DNA of 64,000 bases. Source: Ptychodera flava. Lineage: Eukaryota; Hemichordata; Enteropneusta; Ptychoderidae. How positions within the stretch are numbered: position 1 is the first letter of the stretch; each line of letters begins with the position of its first letter. A program made the translations under genes and the position numbers. Shown piece by piece: positions 47,662-60,700 of the stretch. Below the pieces are notes generated by a model. The model saw nothing but the letters and a program-made list of their open reading frames with translations. It did not search any database and had not been told where the DNA came from. The stretch is taken from positions 23,632,115-23,696,114 of the forward strand of contig NC_091947.1 of NCBI RefSeq assembly GCF_041260155.1, given 5' to 3'.

Positions 47662-47942
47662 ATATGACATCAAATCGATTCCAGCAATCATTATCATTCA
47701 AGGCAAATAAATTACCAGGTCCAATAAACAGTAAAAACAAACACACAAAGAAACATAAGGTCACTGACAAAATCGGTAGTACAATCTTGAACCACTATAT
47801 AAGTGGTGGTACCAGGTGTCCGAATGGGTAAGCGTACCCTGCTAGCATGCTACACCCGTCAAGATTGAACTAGTGTGACAAAGTTATTGTACGGTAATTC
47901 AGCTATCTGCTAAATTACTGTTCTGAGTCAAAGTCGGGAATA
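47662..47942. repeat. 282-bp dispersed repeat, copy 2, with tRNA-Ser-like core
   Basis: Same orientation as 38765-39046 and about 99% identical. The tRNA-like part is at about 47809-47878. A short direct match (GTAA) is possible at the borders but is too short to trust. Confidence 0.75.
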
Positions 47943-48235
47943 GTAAAAGCTGTTGTGACTTTACCAGTTACCTGATAATAAACTTTTAAGACAGGTATCA
48001 CATGAAATGTGGTGTTTATTTTGGTGTGGGGTGGATTATATTCAAACCGAAATGAAGCCTTTACAATTACAAACAGATACATGTTATCAAACCATAAAGC
48101 GCATTGTAACAATAGGGACCCAGGCGTTTCCAAACCAGTGTGTTGAGGGACTGTGTGTATTCCAAAGATGCTTCTGTGGACGGCAAGTGTCATTGTGCAT
48201 CTTCGAGACTGATAATGAGGGGGTTATATATTCTG

Positions 48236-48588
48236 TTAAGGTAGAATGTGCCTATGGGACAGATATTCAGACTAACTTTTACAATTCTTTTCTGATATAC
48301 CACTTGTGAGGGTTCATTTTAAAGCTCTTGGTGTACGAAAACTTTTCACCGGCTAGTTTTTTGAAATTTGAAAATTTTATTTTTCTCTATAGGGTTATTA
48401 AAACAGGGATGGCAGCCATTTTGAATTTTAAATATTGGTAAGTCTTGGGTTGTTTCTCTAGTACCATAATTTGGACGGTGACCCCCAATTTTTATTCTTG
48501 ATTTTGAAAGAGAATTGTTGAGAGATTCCTTAAGGAAAGTTTGAGCAAAAGTTTAAGGCTTTCACTTTAGAGTCACATACTACCTTAA
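48236..48588. mobile_element. TTAA-target MITE, GGTAG family, intact copy
   Basis: TTAA at 48236-48239 and 48585-48588 encloses a 345 bp element with inverted ends GGTAGAATGTG and CACATACTACC. Relatives: the split copy 11053-13210, fragments near 14440-14600 and 59890-60185. A TTAA duplication suits piggyBac or Kolobok types. Confidence 0.8.
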
Positions 48589-51500
48589 ACTAAAAATCAT
48601 CAGCTTTTCTAAGCTATCCCTCCCTACTCTACAGGACATGTTGGTTACAATTTATGACGGAAAAGGCAAATCATGGTTCAGCACATGCATCATCATATCC
48701 ATCAGATGCATGCAGATTTGATCAAACACTGGGTTCAGTAATCTCAAGACAAAAACCAGTCACAGGTGTATGGCCTGAACCACGGTCCCTCCACAAAACA
48801 AACGTGCATTAAAACTCCAATGGCACAAGCTGCATTGAATGTAATTTTACAAATACTGCCGAAAGACATGCAGATGAAATGTCATTTTGAAAGGACTATA
48901 AATTCAGAGATACTTTCAAAACCTTGATTTTGGAAAATAGCAAAGTTCAATGTTGCTTTGCAAATGAATTTTCATCACATACACAGTAAATGACTTTCCA
49001 GAAATTCCTACAAAGACTTGAAGAGGGTCGAGCTTTCAAGGGAAAACCATGACAGCAGCCTTGCTAATAACAAATTGAGTTTTATTAGTTGGGTCTGAAG
49101 AAATTTACTAAAAATGTTAAAGATCTAAAATTTGTGTTTGTAAACATTGATGTGTTTAAGAAACGCTTTAAACATTTTTGTTCAAGAACCTCTCATTAGT
49201 CTACAAAGGACGCATGCATCTCTGGAAAAAAATTGTGATCAAGAATTGAGATTATGAGAAACACAACCAGACATTTATAGCTTCATACAAATATTTATTA
49301 CTTTCAGATTTTGACATTCTGGTGTCTGAGTGACAATGTAGCACATTACACTCGCTGCTGAAGACAAGAATGAAAATCTGCAGTTCAATAAAGTGTTCTG
49401 GTTACTCCAAAACAGAAGTACATGTGAAAGCTTGTAGGCAGCTCTAACTTTATACAGCTTTACTTTTCAACATCCTTGGTTTGGTAAATCAGTCAAAGCA
49501 ACTACATGCAAGCACTGTGAATAATAATTTACACAGAATTTCATAATATTGCTTTGAGTTGGCTGTTGTAAACTGCACATGCATTCTGTAGTTTTTACCT
49601 TTGTCCTTAGAAGTAATCAAAATATGACATTGGGTCATGACTTTTGAAAGTTTTAGGAGAAACCCAGTTTTCAATCTGCTCAAAATTATGTTATTCATCA
49701 AGGTTAATTGCGGAGAGCAAGAGATATCGAAATGGAATTAGAAAAGTTTAATTAGTGATCAACTGAGATCTTTTACGATACCATCACCAGGTGTGCATTA
49801 GTGTCAGTTTAGGTCTCTGGAATCTTCAGAGAGAGATAAAGTTACAATGACCTTCATTCTCCCAAGGGGTTAAGGGTTAAAGTTCACCACCACTGGCTAA
49901 GGTCAAATGTAGTTGAAACGTAAGCGTTCCATTAACTCTCTGTCAAAACCATCCCCAACAAATTTATGGTGATGCTAGCTCATTAGATCTCTAAATATGG
50001 ATGTTGATTTTTACAATATCCACATTAATTGTCAATCAACATATTGTAATGGGCAGGAAAACATGTTCAACAACTTGCTGAACCGAGCACTGACAACATG
50101 TTTGTGCAGTACTGGACATGCATGTCCACATTTTTTTTCATCTACGTAAAAAATAACCTTACATCCTGTTGTCTTACTTTTTGTCAAAATTGCAACTAAA
50201 AAGAAAAAATTGTTGTAGGGAAGCTAGCATTGCTTCTTTATAAAAGCTTTTTCTCCAAGACCAGATTTGCTATGATGCAATCACAGGCTTAACATCCATA
50301 AGCCATCACTTGCAGTTAACCACTTTTTTAGCAAATGTACTTTTGTCCTCTTAATTCTCGGAATCAACAGTTCCAGCTTGTTGGAACTTTAACGGAATTG
50401 TAACTGGGCTTTTCACAGCTTTAGCATTCATTAAAACACTGTGAGTACACACATTAATACCGATGCAATTTCAACATTTCCAGATTCATGAGAATTCTCT
50501 GCAGTCTGTACAAAAAATTTCACGGACAGGAGCCGGGAACAAAAATCTTTTCACAAGACTTTCTCTAAATTACAAGCAGATGATAAATGAGAAATAAATG
50601 CCTTTTCAAATCTACATTGTATGGCCCTGCCGTTCACAATGCCGCAAGTCGTGTCATGTACAGAGAAATGTACATAACAAACAAAAAACCTCTTTCTCCC
50701 AACTGGTTGTATAATTCACAATGGATGGGCATAATTCAATAGAGATGGGGCCTCACATGAAAATGGAAGTTTAGACAAGAACCTATAAATTCTATTAGAT
50801 TAGATAAGTTGTGTGTTCAACAGCTTATCATGCTCCATAGGCGAGTGTTCATATTTTCTTGAAATGACAACATTTTACACAGTTAATGGTGGTTTTGAAG
50901 ATTAATCTAGAATAAAGTTGACAGATATGTTTCTGGCAGGAAACACTGAATAATGATGAAGATAAACTTGCTCACAGACAAGCAATGCTCCTGGCTTACT
51001 GTGCGCTCTTTGGCAGAGACAGAAAAGAAAAGTACTTTTGGTGTACTATATAGATGCATCAACTACAACGTCCTCTCACAATACACCAGAACATCTGTAC
51101 CTAAAAGCTTAGTTGATATATTACACATCAAAACATCACTGAGATATCAAAAACTGATGCTTCATCAGTTACAGTACCAGTATATAAATGAAAAGCTTTG
51201 GAGATGTGATATGTGGGCAAAACATAGTCAACAGTCTGGTCGGCAGACCTGCAAATTACTTCTTACCACATATCGGATACAAATGCCAGTGATAAGCGCA
51301 AAAACTAGCACTATTGTTCATCACCAAAGTCCTGAGGGAACTGGACTTGACAAAAATTGCATTGTGATTCAAGAAAATTATACTTTCCACACACAGATTT
51401 GTGTGTATAAAATATTCAAATTAAATTTGGTAGGAAATTTAAGTGAAGCACAATTTACATACACTTGGTATGTTTTCAAATAAAGGCCTGATACTCAAAT

Positions 51501-51766
51501 CTTTTAGGAATCACTCTGAAAAAATACACTCAGACTTTTATTTACAGTCATTTCTGTCCTTGGTTGGTCCATCATTTTATGACCAACATGAAAAGAACAA
51601 TCAATCAAGTGTCAAACCCTTGACATGCTATAAATATTTATCTTGCATAATTCTGTTTCAGCGTACTACCAGTAGATTTTGTGCTCCTTGCAGCATTAGA
51701 TTTGTGGCAATGAAATTTCTAAGTGGAACAACTTTTTGTATTTAATATATCTGAAAGGGAATATAG
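48589..51766. other. Intergenic and probable 3' UTR of the PGC-1 family gene
   Basis: The part nearest 51766 must hold the 3' UTR of the minus-strand PGC-1 gene; its 3' end is not visible. A plus-strand open frame of 176 codons at 50953-51483 has no recognisable motif and is not called as a gene. Confidence 0.4.
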
Positions 51767-54700
51767 CTATTTTTTCTTCTTCAATTTAGCTCGTGCTTGC
51801 TTCAGCAGCATGTCAAAGTCCAGGTTGCTGGCTGGATCATTCCCGTCAGCTTGTGAACCCTTGCCACTTCCATCTGCAAAAGATAAATTATATAGTAATC
51901 TATCAGACTTAACCTACTAATGATAGCAGTCTTTCTACTGTAACTACCATATTCACCCGAGTATAAGACCAACCCAAATTTCAGGGGAATTCTGAAATGC
52001 TATACATCCCTGACAAGACCTTGCCCTAGTTTAGCTCAAATAAGCGATTCAAAAATTGATGATAGTGTGACTTTAACAGTTCAAGATATTTGAAGTTGTG
52101 GCTGACTGACTGATGGATTTGAAAGCATCTCTTCCAGGCTGTATTTCACTGTGATTTCACCCATGCTAGTTGTACTGGTCTGTCGAGGTTGTTCAAAACC
52201 ATTGTGTACTCTGTGTACATCTCGGATAGTTCTTATGGAAAGACTATTTGTTGCAAGGGGTGTGTAAACATCAGAAAGGTGAAGTGAATAACTATAGAGG
52301 GTAACATTATTTTTAAAGAATAAAGAAACTATTATAAATGTTAATATAATGCAATATTGATATTCATACGGTAGGATCACAAGGAAAAACATGTTTTTCG
52401 GATAATTTTGATTATGTAACCCTCTGTGGCCCCTGCTCCAATGCTGAACAGTCTTACTCATAATGGCCATATTTGGTTTCTATCTCCAATTTAAAGATGT
52501 TTTGCTTGCAATTTCATTCATTTGCAGCAATCTGATTTCATTCATTTGCAGCGACCTACTTTCAATTTCATTTATTTACAGTGATCTACTCAAAATTTCA
52601 TTATTTACAATGATTTACTCAATTTCGTTGATTTGCAATGATCTACTCACAATTTCATTGATTTGCAGTGATCTAACTCACAAATTTCATTGATTTGCAG
52701 TGATCTAACTCGCAATTTCATTGATTTGCAACAATCTAACTAATTTCATTTATTTACAGCGATCTACTCACAAAGTCATGGATTTGCAGCCATCTGCTGA
52801 AAATTTCATGGATTTGCAACGATCTACTCACAATTTCATTGATTTGCAGTGATCTAACTCACAAATTTCATTGATTTGCAGTGATCTAACTCGCAATTTC
52901 ATTGATTTGCAGCGATCTACTCAAAGTCATGGATTTGCAGCCATCTACTGAAAATTTCATGGATTTGCAACAATCTACTAGCAATTTCATTGATTTGCAG
53001 CGATCTACTCACAAAGTCATGGATTTGCAGCCATCTACTGAAAATTTCATTCATTTGCAACAATCTACAAGCAATTTCATTGATTTGCAGTGATTACTTT
53101 TTCCCTTTGTAACTTACAATTCTGGCTAGTCACAATCACTTATTTCACAGTTATATACTTTTTTCAACTGACAGTGACAATTTGATCTTGGAAAGGTTAG
53201 CTGCTTTTCTACGTGCAGTAAATGTATGTTCACAGCATGTTTGTCTGTACAGTGATGCCAATCAGCTGTAAACATGACTGTTTTGTTTTCATTGCTCTCC
53301 GTATTTAAGAATAATTTCAAGTTACAATTTCAAAACACAATCAAGTATTTTTGTCATCTTCTGACGTATAGATTTTTCAAAGTCATTGAAAATTGAAACA
53401 GAAATTGACAGAAAGCACAAGGTTGCTCGATTATGTGCCCCCTTTAATTATACCCCTGTTCCGTGTCACCCAACCTGGGGTAGAATAATCGAATGAATAT
53501 GGTATATATGTAATTTCTAAATGGTGACACAAACACACATCCATACCTAAATCAGCATAGGCAGTTTTACAGAAATGCCGTCTTCCTCCAAAGCATAGGT
53601 CATAAGGTTGATCAACTGAATTAGAGTTCCCTTCTGAAACGGCAACAACATATTTCTATTATTTTTTGAGTGAGTTCATTGTAATTTCCTTGTTTGAAAT
53701 CCATTCATATATCATTGATGACACGGAGGAAATCATAAGACATGTAATTTGCATGTAACTGAGAATTCATGCATGGCAACCAGAGTGCTTGGACAATCCT
53801 TGCGTTCAACAACCATGTGTACAGAAGTTTTTTTACACCATTTCACCTCCAATACGCTTTGGCTTTTAGAGTCTTTTTCACCAGAAAAATCAGCTTGGCT
53901 TAAAAGCAGAATCATCTCCTGCAGAAACACCCTAAACACAAAGCTGCAACAATTTATCTCCTTAGAAAGATGCAGTTTTGAAAGTCAGCTTGCAAGTCCA
54001 ATGTTACTAAAATGAATTCTTTGATGATAAAATGGTATCTTTCAGAATCTCCAGATAGAATTGACAATGCATTGTGCATTGTCACATTTTCAGAGTCCAC
54101 AGCCTACATGCATATACTTAAGCCCGGGGCGAAATGGACCGGGATCCGGATTAATGCCAAGTTTGGGTGGGCGTTTTGGGGCATGGCTCTGCATAATGAG
54201 TCTGTTGGTAACGGTTGCTATCGTTCGCATTATCTGCGTAATCTGTTTGCTCTCAACTCACGCTCTGACTATAAGCTTAGGTACAGCCTTTGCAATACGC
54301 GAAAGAAAAAAGAAAGAAGGAAAAAATATCAATTTCCTAAAAACAGGAGCGTGTTGAGTTGATGTACTGAAGTTTTGCTGAGTTGATTCACTGAAGTTCT
54401 GGGTCATCGTTCGAGAATGATTCTGCTACTGACCGCCATATCTACATACGGAATTGGCGCCGTACGTAGTACGCGTAGTGGAAATAATCATCAAGAAAAA
54501 ACATTAAAAATAATCCGAAGCTGGTAATTTCGTATGTTGAAATCACGAATTACTGATCTAAACATTGACTGAGAAACACGGTCAGGAAAATGGTAGGAAA
54601 CAGGTGAACGACGCGACGTCATGACCGATCGCTAAAATAGAAAAATAAGTTCACTACATCACGGAAGGATCGAGATTTCCATGAATCTCGCGTACCACGA

Positions 54701-57700
54701 TATCTGTAAGCGATCGAGGTCGGCTGCTCGGTTGCTTTGTCCCTGGACAACTCATCACGATCACGAGTTATGTTTATTTTCGGAGCAATGGGATGAACCG
54801 GGGACTGGGTTCATAAATATCTTCGTAATTGAAGAAATTGAAGTCCAACCTTTGTCGAAATCATACGATGTAGTGCCAACTCAATGAACCGATCTCGGAC
54901 ACACGTATCAATAGGCCTAAGCCTTTCAAAGAAGATCGGGTGACGACGCGTCGACGCTCAATTGCTCAGCTTGAACTGACATTGACAAATACTGTTTTGA
55001 TGTCTTACAAGCTTTGTTTAATTCTCATAGCAGAAGTCCAAACGTTACTAGGGCAACCGGTATGTCAAAACCTTACCAACCCTCCGAACATGACATGTCA
55101 TTGTGAAAACACGTGTACATGTACAAACCATACGGCCGTTTTCAGGGCTAGCATTTATATCAAAAGCGACTGTAGCGTACCGGTACTTTCGGCCGTAGAT
55201 TTGGGGGGGGGGGGGGGGGGGGGGGTGTTAAAAAAGTGGCTCTCTTTGACTGACTGTAATTAAATTGATCATGGAGGCTACCGCCATGCTTTAATATTTA
55301 GTTGTTTTCGATGTCATTGTAAACTATGGACTCTGCCTGCAGTTCTGTAAAATACAGTGTACGCACTTTTCGCAAGGATACATCGTACCGGTACTGACTC
55401 ATCTCTTGCTAAGTCACGACCGAAAATGGCTCACTTTCGCGATGTCATTGCATCATAAACGCTTGTTAGTAAAATAGTTTATGACAACCACGAAGTTTTC
55501 ATCCTGTGTGCACGCCAATATACATGTAACTCTGAGCGTACACATGGTTTATTTACATCGTAATTATTCTCGTATGCACAGCAAATGTTTGACCAGTTTA
55601 CACCTTTGCGCGTCACTGCATGATTGACAATTGTTTGAATCGCGGAACGACTGTTCCCTTGGGGCCATTTCCTTTGTTACGAAAGCGATTTTCCCCCCAA
55701 TCGTCGTAATTTTAAAAGGCTTTGTGAAACTTTGCGGATACCTGTATGGCCTACGTGTTTATGAAACAGTCTATGTTTATGGTATGCCAATAATGTTTGT
55801 TTGAGAATTGCTTCGGCTGATTTTCACGGAGCGGTCTACCTTGCTGTTGTCAGTTGTCACTCAAGCGCCATTATGAATTTTCGATGAGTTAGGGGTCTTT
55901 TATACCCCCACCGGGGTTTAAGCACTTCATGGACAGAAATCCTTCGTGTCCAGTCTTTTGTTACTATTGATGCAAAAAAGGTTTTGCTGACATTTTCACA
56001 CAAGAACTGTTGAGAAATGCAAGAGAGCCAGAACTCACCGTCAATGCAAGCTATGGCATCACATTTGTACTTGAAAGTAATGAAAGCATAATTATCCCTG
56101 TTGAAGATAAAAGATGACGACCCCTACATTGAGTGAAACTGAAATGACAATGAACTTGTTCTAGCTTTATCTTCCATTTTGATACACATTTCAATGATTT
56201 GGTCTGAAAATGTCTATTAGTGCAAGATGCGGGGCAGATTAGTATTAATTTATGCAAATTATATTAATGAACATTGTTTCAGTATTGAAATTTTATGCTA
56301 ATGATTCTTTATCAATGTGGAATATTCATCTGCCCCGAATTGTGCATTATATAGAACATGTAGCTATCTCTGCTGACAGCTCACACATCTGCTAAATTAT
56401 TTTAACGAGAGTAAATTTCTATTTCAGCATGTCTTCCTTTTCAACCCTGAGCTGTGAACCAATCGTCTCTCTGTTGTTTCAGTTAGAACGATTTCAACAA
56501 AGGTACGGGATTACAATGGAAGGACAACATACATTTATCAGACAAGCCTACAAGACCCAACATAAAATTTACACACTTCTCTGAGACAACGTCTATTTAT
56601 GACGCTTACAGCAGAGCCTTGTGGCTGCATCCTTTTAGCATTATTGCATTACAGGTTCTTTTCAAGTAGTTGTGGCACACACTTCAAATGTTCCATACTA
56701 ACCCATAATCTCTGAAGTGAACGCTGACTTTTTCTATCTCCCCATACTTTGAAAATCTCTCACGCAGGTACGCTCTAGTTGTTCCCTCCTCAATTCTGCC
56801 AACATACACCACTCTGCGGTCCTCCTATTTTAAAATGAAACCCAGACAGCGATTAGTCCAAGTACTTCGTAAAGTCTCCCTACAGTGTCTTTTTTTATAC
56901 AGATCAGCAATCAGTCCCAATACTTTACTGTAATATAAACATCAACTGATGGTCACTTTGGACACAGATTAATTTTTTCCATATGAATCACATGTACAAT
57001 TGATATCTTCCATGGTGAGTACACAAAGTACAAGATACATAAGTAAGTATTGGAGTCTTACACCGTTCTCTATTTCACTGTAGCTTGCTGTTTTGTGACA
57101 AAGCTGGAGGAGTATTCTTGTAAAGAAAATACTGGCTAAAAAACCCTGAATGATTGGCAAAGTAAATCTATTGGTGATTTTTAGTGGCTAATACAATTCA
57201 ATTGTTATATCAGACGGAAGTGCAGTGATGTTAAATCATGAAAACACACATTCTGAGAGCAAAGCAAATCTAAAATTTTCCTGGGGAATCAAACATCTAA
57301 CCGTAACCCTGTCTACCCTATTCCCTCTAAATGGGTCCATCCACCCTATTGAAAGCAATGGGGATATACCAAAGTCTGGTAATGAGCGGGTGAACCTGGC
57401 CCCTAAAGGAAATAACTTTGAATACATCTAGTACTACCTTCTTTCTTTAAAATGCCTGTACATGCTTACAAAGATACACAGCAAGTATTTACAAGAAAAA
57501 ATGTCTCCTGGCAAAGTTAAATTCAAAAGCATCCCTTACCCACTGTTCCTCCTGTTCTTTATCATGTCTGGTTTCATCAATTCTCCTGAAAAACAGTGAG
57601 AACATTAAATTTTTGTTTTAGTCTGCTTACCTCTGATAAAACAGACTCTTTTGCTTGTAAATGGTCAACCCCACAAATGTTCCAATTCACATCTCTCAAA

Positions 57701-60700
57701 AAAAGATTCTTACGACATGTGCAAGTGAAATATCAATATTCCATATTGGAATTCTCTGTGTCTGTCCATCTCTTGGCTGGGTGTCAAATTTTCCAACAAG
57801 AATGTTTTGATTTTGTGTTGAGGGGAAGATTAAAACCAACAATGGGAAGAGAATATCTTACCTTTTGCTTCTTGGAGGTGATTTATGATGCCTTGTCCTG
57901 TGAGGTGACATTGACCTGTGAGGTGACATTGACCTGTGAGGTGACCTTGACCTGTGAGGTGACCTTGACCTATATGGTGATCTTGATCTATATGGTGATC
58001 TCGACCTATATGGTGATCTTGATCTGTATGGTGATCTTGATCTGTGAGGTGATCTAGATCTGTAAGGTGATCGTGATCTGTAAGGTGATCTTGACCTGTA
58101 TGGGGACCTAGAACTTGATCTGCTGTACGAGGAGTACCGACGGCGTCTGTGTCTTCTGCGATGCCGATGTCCACGTCCACGTCCACGTGATCTCGATCGT
58201 GATCTGGAGTATCTGTGATATGGGCTGTAAGACCTTGAACGTGACCTTGACCGTGAATGAGAACATGAATAAGAAGATCGTCTGTGACGCCATGATCTAT
58301 CTCTAGAGTAAGATCTTGACAGGGACCGTGAACGAGATCGGGACAAACTACAGTAATGTCTCCTGTGTCTGCATCGTCTGCGAGTATATCGATAGCTGCT
58401 TGAATCAGAACTGATGGACCATGAACGTGAACGAGAACGAGAATACGAGGAGCTTGATCTTCGGCTACGATACCTCCTCCTCTTCCTGGGGCTCCTATCC
58501 TCAATTTTTATCATGGGTTTATCAATTACACTACTTTCCAAAGAGTTGGGCATCAACAGTTTACTTGTATAATACTCCGGTATTTTGTCAAAGTATCGCA
58601 CAGTGACATGGGGGCGTTCAACTTCGGTTTCCGGTGGACCCTCCTGAATTTGTGGTGGACTATCCCATTCACTGAGTCCCACAACACCTGTATCCTGTCC
58701 AAAGTCGTTCTTCTGTTCTTCATGAGAAATAAACAGATTTTCCTCTTGTGATGAAGGAATGACTTTTCCTTTCTTTTTGATCTTGAACTTATTTCCGTAC
58801 TTAGCGGCTGCCACACTGGACATTTCCCAGTCTTCATTGCCCGAGTTCAGCTTGTCACTGGATTCAAGTTTAGGATCAGGCTCTGGAAAAGTCTGGCAGT
58901 AATCATGGTCTATAATTAGCTCTTGATATGCATATGGAATTTCATTGTCAGAGATCAGACACTCCTTGGACTGTTTGCTGGCTGGGCTGCTGGATCGGCT
59001 GCTGGGTTGGCTACTGGGCCGACTGTTTGGCCTACTTCTGGCTTTCTTAGTCGGCAAGGCTAAAGGTTCTGTCAGTATTACAGATTTCCTCTTCACAGGC
59101 GTGATTTTCTTGGTAATTTCGGCAACATTCAGCGATGGCGGTGGTGTGGAAGTGGCACCAGGAATTGTTGGAGTGGTAGGTGGTGTTAGTACTGGAGAAG
59201 AACAAAGATTATGAGAAATTACTTTAGAAGTCATGTCCAAAGGGCAAATAATGTAATTTTCGTTACTGCATGTGTTCTAGATCTGTTGTGTAGATCAAAC
59301 AATAATTTTCATTGCAAGCTTTCTGTTGAGCAGATCACATGATAATTTTTATTATTGCAAGTGTTCTGTTGTGTCAATCACACAGAAATTTTAATCATTG
59401 TGAGTTTTCCATTGAGTGTGTAGACCACTCATATTCTTAACAGTTGGCACACTTTAGAATCTGGCCACTGAGCTTGTTGTAGATGGCTCTTGAGCGTGTT
59501 CATTGTTTATTTGCAATGCTACAAGAACTTCTTGATATCAAAACTATAGTGTTAGAGCATACTCTGCATCATTGTTACATTTGGCGCTCAAATAAATTCA
59601 AGTATTGTTGAAGCTCCTTTACCTGTGAGTTTTGATGTAGTATCCACATGTTGTGTTTCTGATTGTAAATTAGTTTGTCCTTCGTCTAACATCATATTAA
59701 AACACCAAGTATTCAACTAAATGATATAGACCGCATCTGTGTAACATTTGTTGTTACTGCTGATCACTGAACTCTAGTCAGAATTATTTTGTTAAACAGT
59801 ACATATTATGCATTATTGCTTGTGTTGGTATAGAATGTCCAGCCTTGGGGACATATTTGGACTCTCAAACATTAAAATATTTTTTTGGCCTACCACTGAC
59901 TTGTGGAAGCTCATTTTGAGGGTTATAGACTGAATAGTATTCACCGGCTAAGTTTTGTGAAATTCGAATGTTATTTTAGTCCGTATAGATAACATGTGGA
60001 TAGCGGCCATTTTGAATTTCAAATATCGGTAAATATCGGGTAATATGTTCTATCGTACCAAAATTTGCATGGTGACCCACAATTTTATGCTTGATCTTGA
60101 AAAAATAGTTGAAAGCTTTCTTGAGGAAAGTTTGAGCAAAAGTTTCAGGTCTTTCATTTTCGAGGAAGTTCACTACTTTGAGGCTAGGCTTTGTATTGGA
60201 ATTATCATTTTCAGTAGAACAATCCATTATTTTAAAGCCTAATATTTTCATTTTGAAAGCAGGATTTTGCGAAAATCTTTCATTGGTATTAATCTGACCA
60301 TGATTGTACCAATTGTCATGGTATATACCTTCCAAAATTTTACAGACACTATCATCACTGCTCAATTGCAAAAACATGACAGATCACATAAAACTCATCA
60401 CCGAAAATGTTTGTTCAACATTTTCTTTTACATCAGAAGCATATTTGACTGTACTCACTTCCTGATATTTGATTACTTACAATGACTTTTCTGTAACTGC
60501 GGCTTTAACAACGGGTATTTTTGGGCAAAGCTGACAGGTTTCTTCTGCTCACTTTCTCCCTGGTTGTGCATACTAGCAGCCCTACACATGTGAAAACAAA
60601 ATATTAAATAACAAGCAGTTGGAAAACTTGGCATTGATATTTAATTTACATATATTGTCAAAACTTTCTGAAATCAAAGACCTAACATCCACAGATATAA

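Larger units (their letters stand above)
53547..56824 (-). other. PPARGC1: RRM of the PGC-1 gene, spread over three exons
   Basis: Exon 56703-56824 gives EDRRVVYVGRIEEGTTRAYL and ERFSKYGEIEKVSVHFRDYG. Exon 56039-56097 gives GDNYAFITFKYKCDAIACID. Exon 53547-53633 closes with YDLCFGGRRHFCKTAYADL. Splice phases 2, 1 and 1 are consistent. Confidence 0.9.

Noticed and set aside
50953-51483. 176-codon plus-strand open frame downstream of the PGC-1 stop
   Set aside because: No known motif, no splice partners and AT-rich composition; it probably lies in the 3' UTR or flank of the minus-strand gene.
52902-53093. Repetitive frame (MDLQPSTENF units)
   Set aside because: Produced by the 30-bp minisatellite; no start context or flanking exon evidence.
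57830-58504. 224-codon minus-strand frame rich in His/Asp
   Set aside because: It is an out-of-frame shadow of the PGC-1 RS exon, kept open by the 18-bp repeat and RS codon bias.
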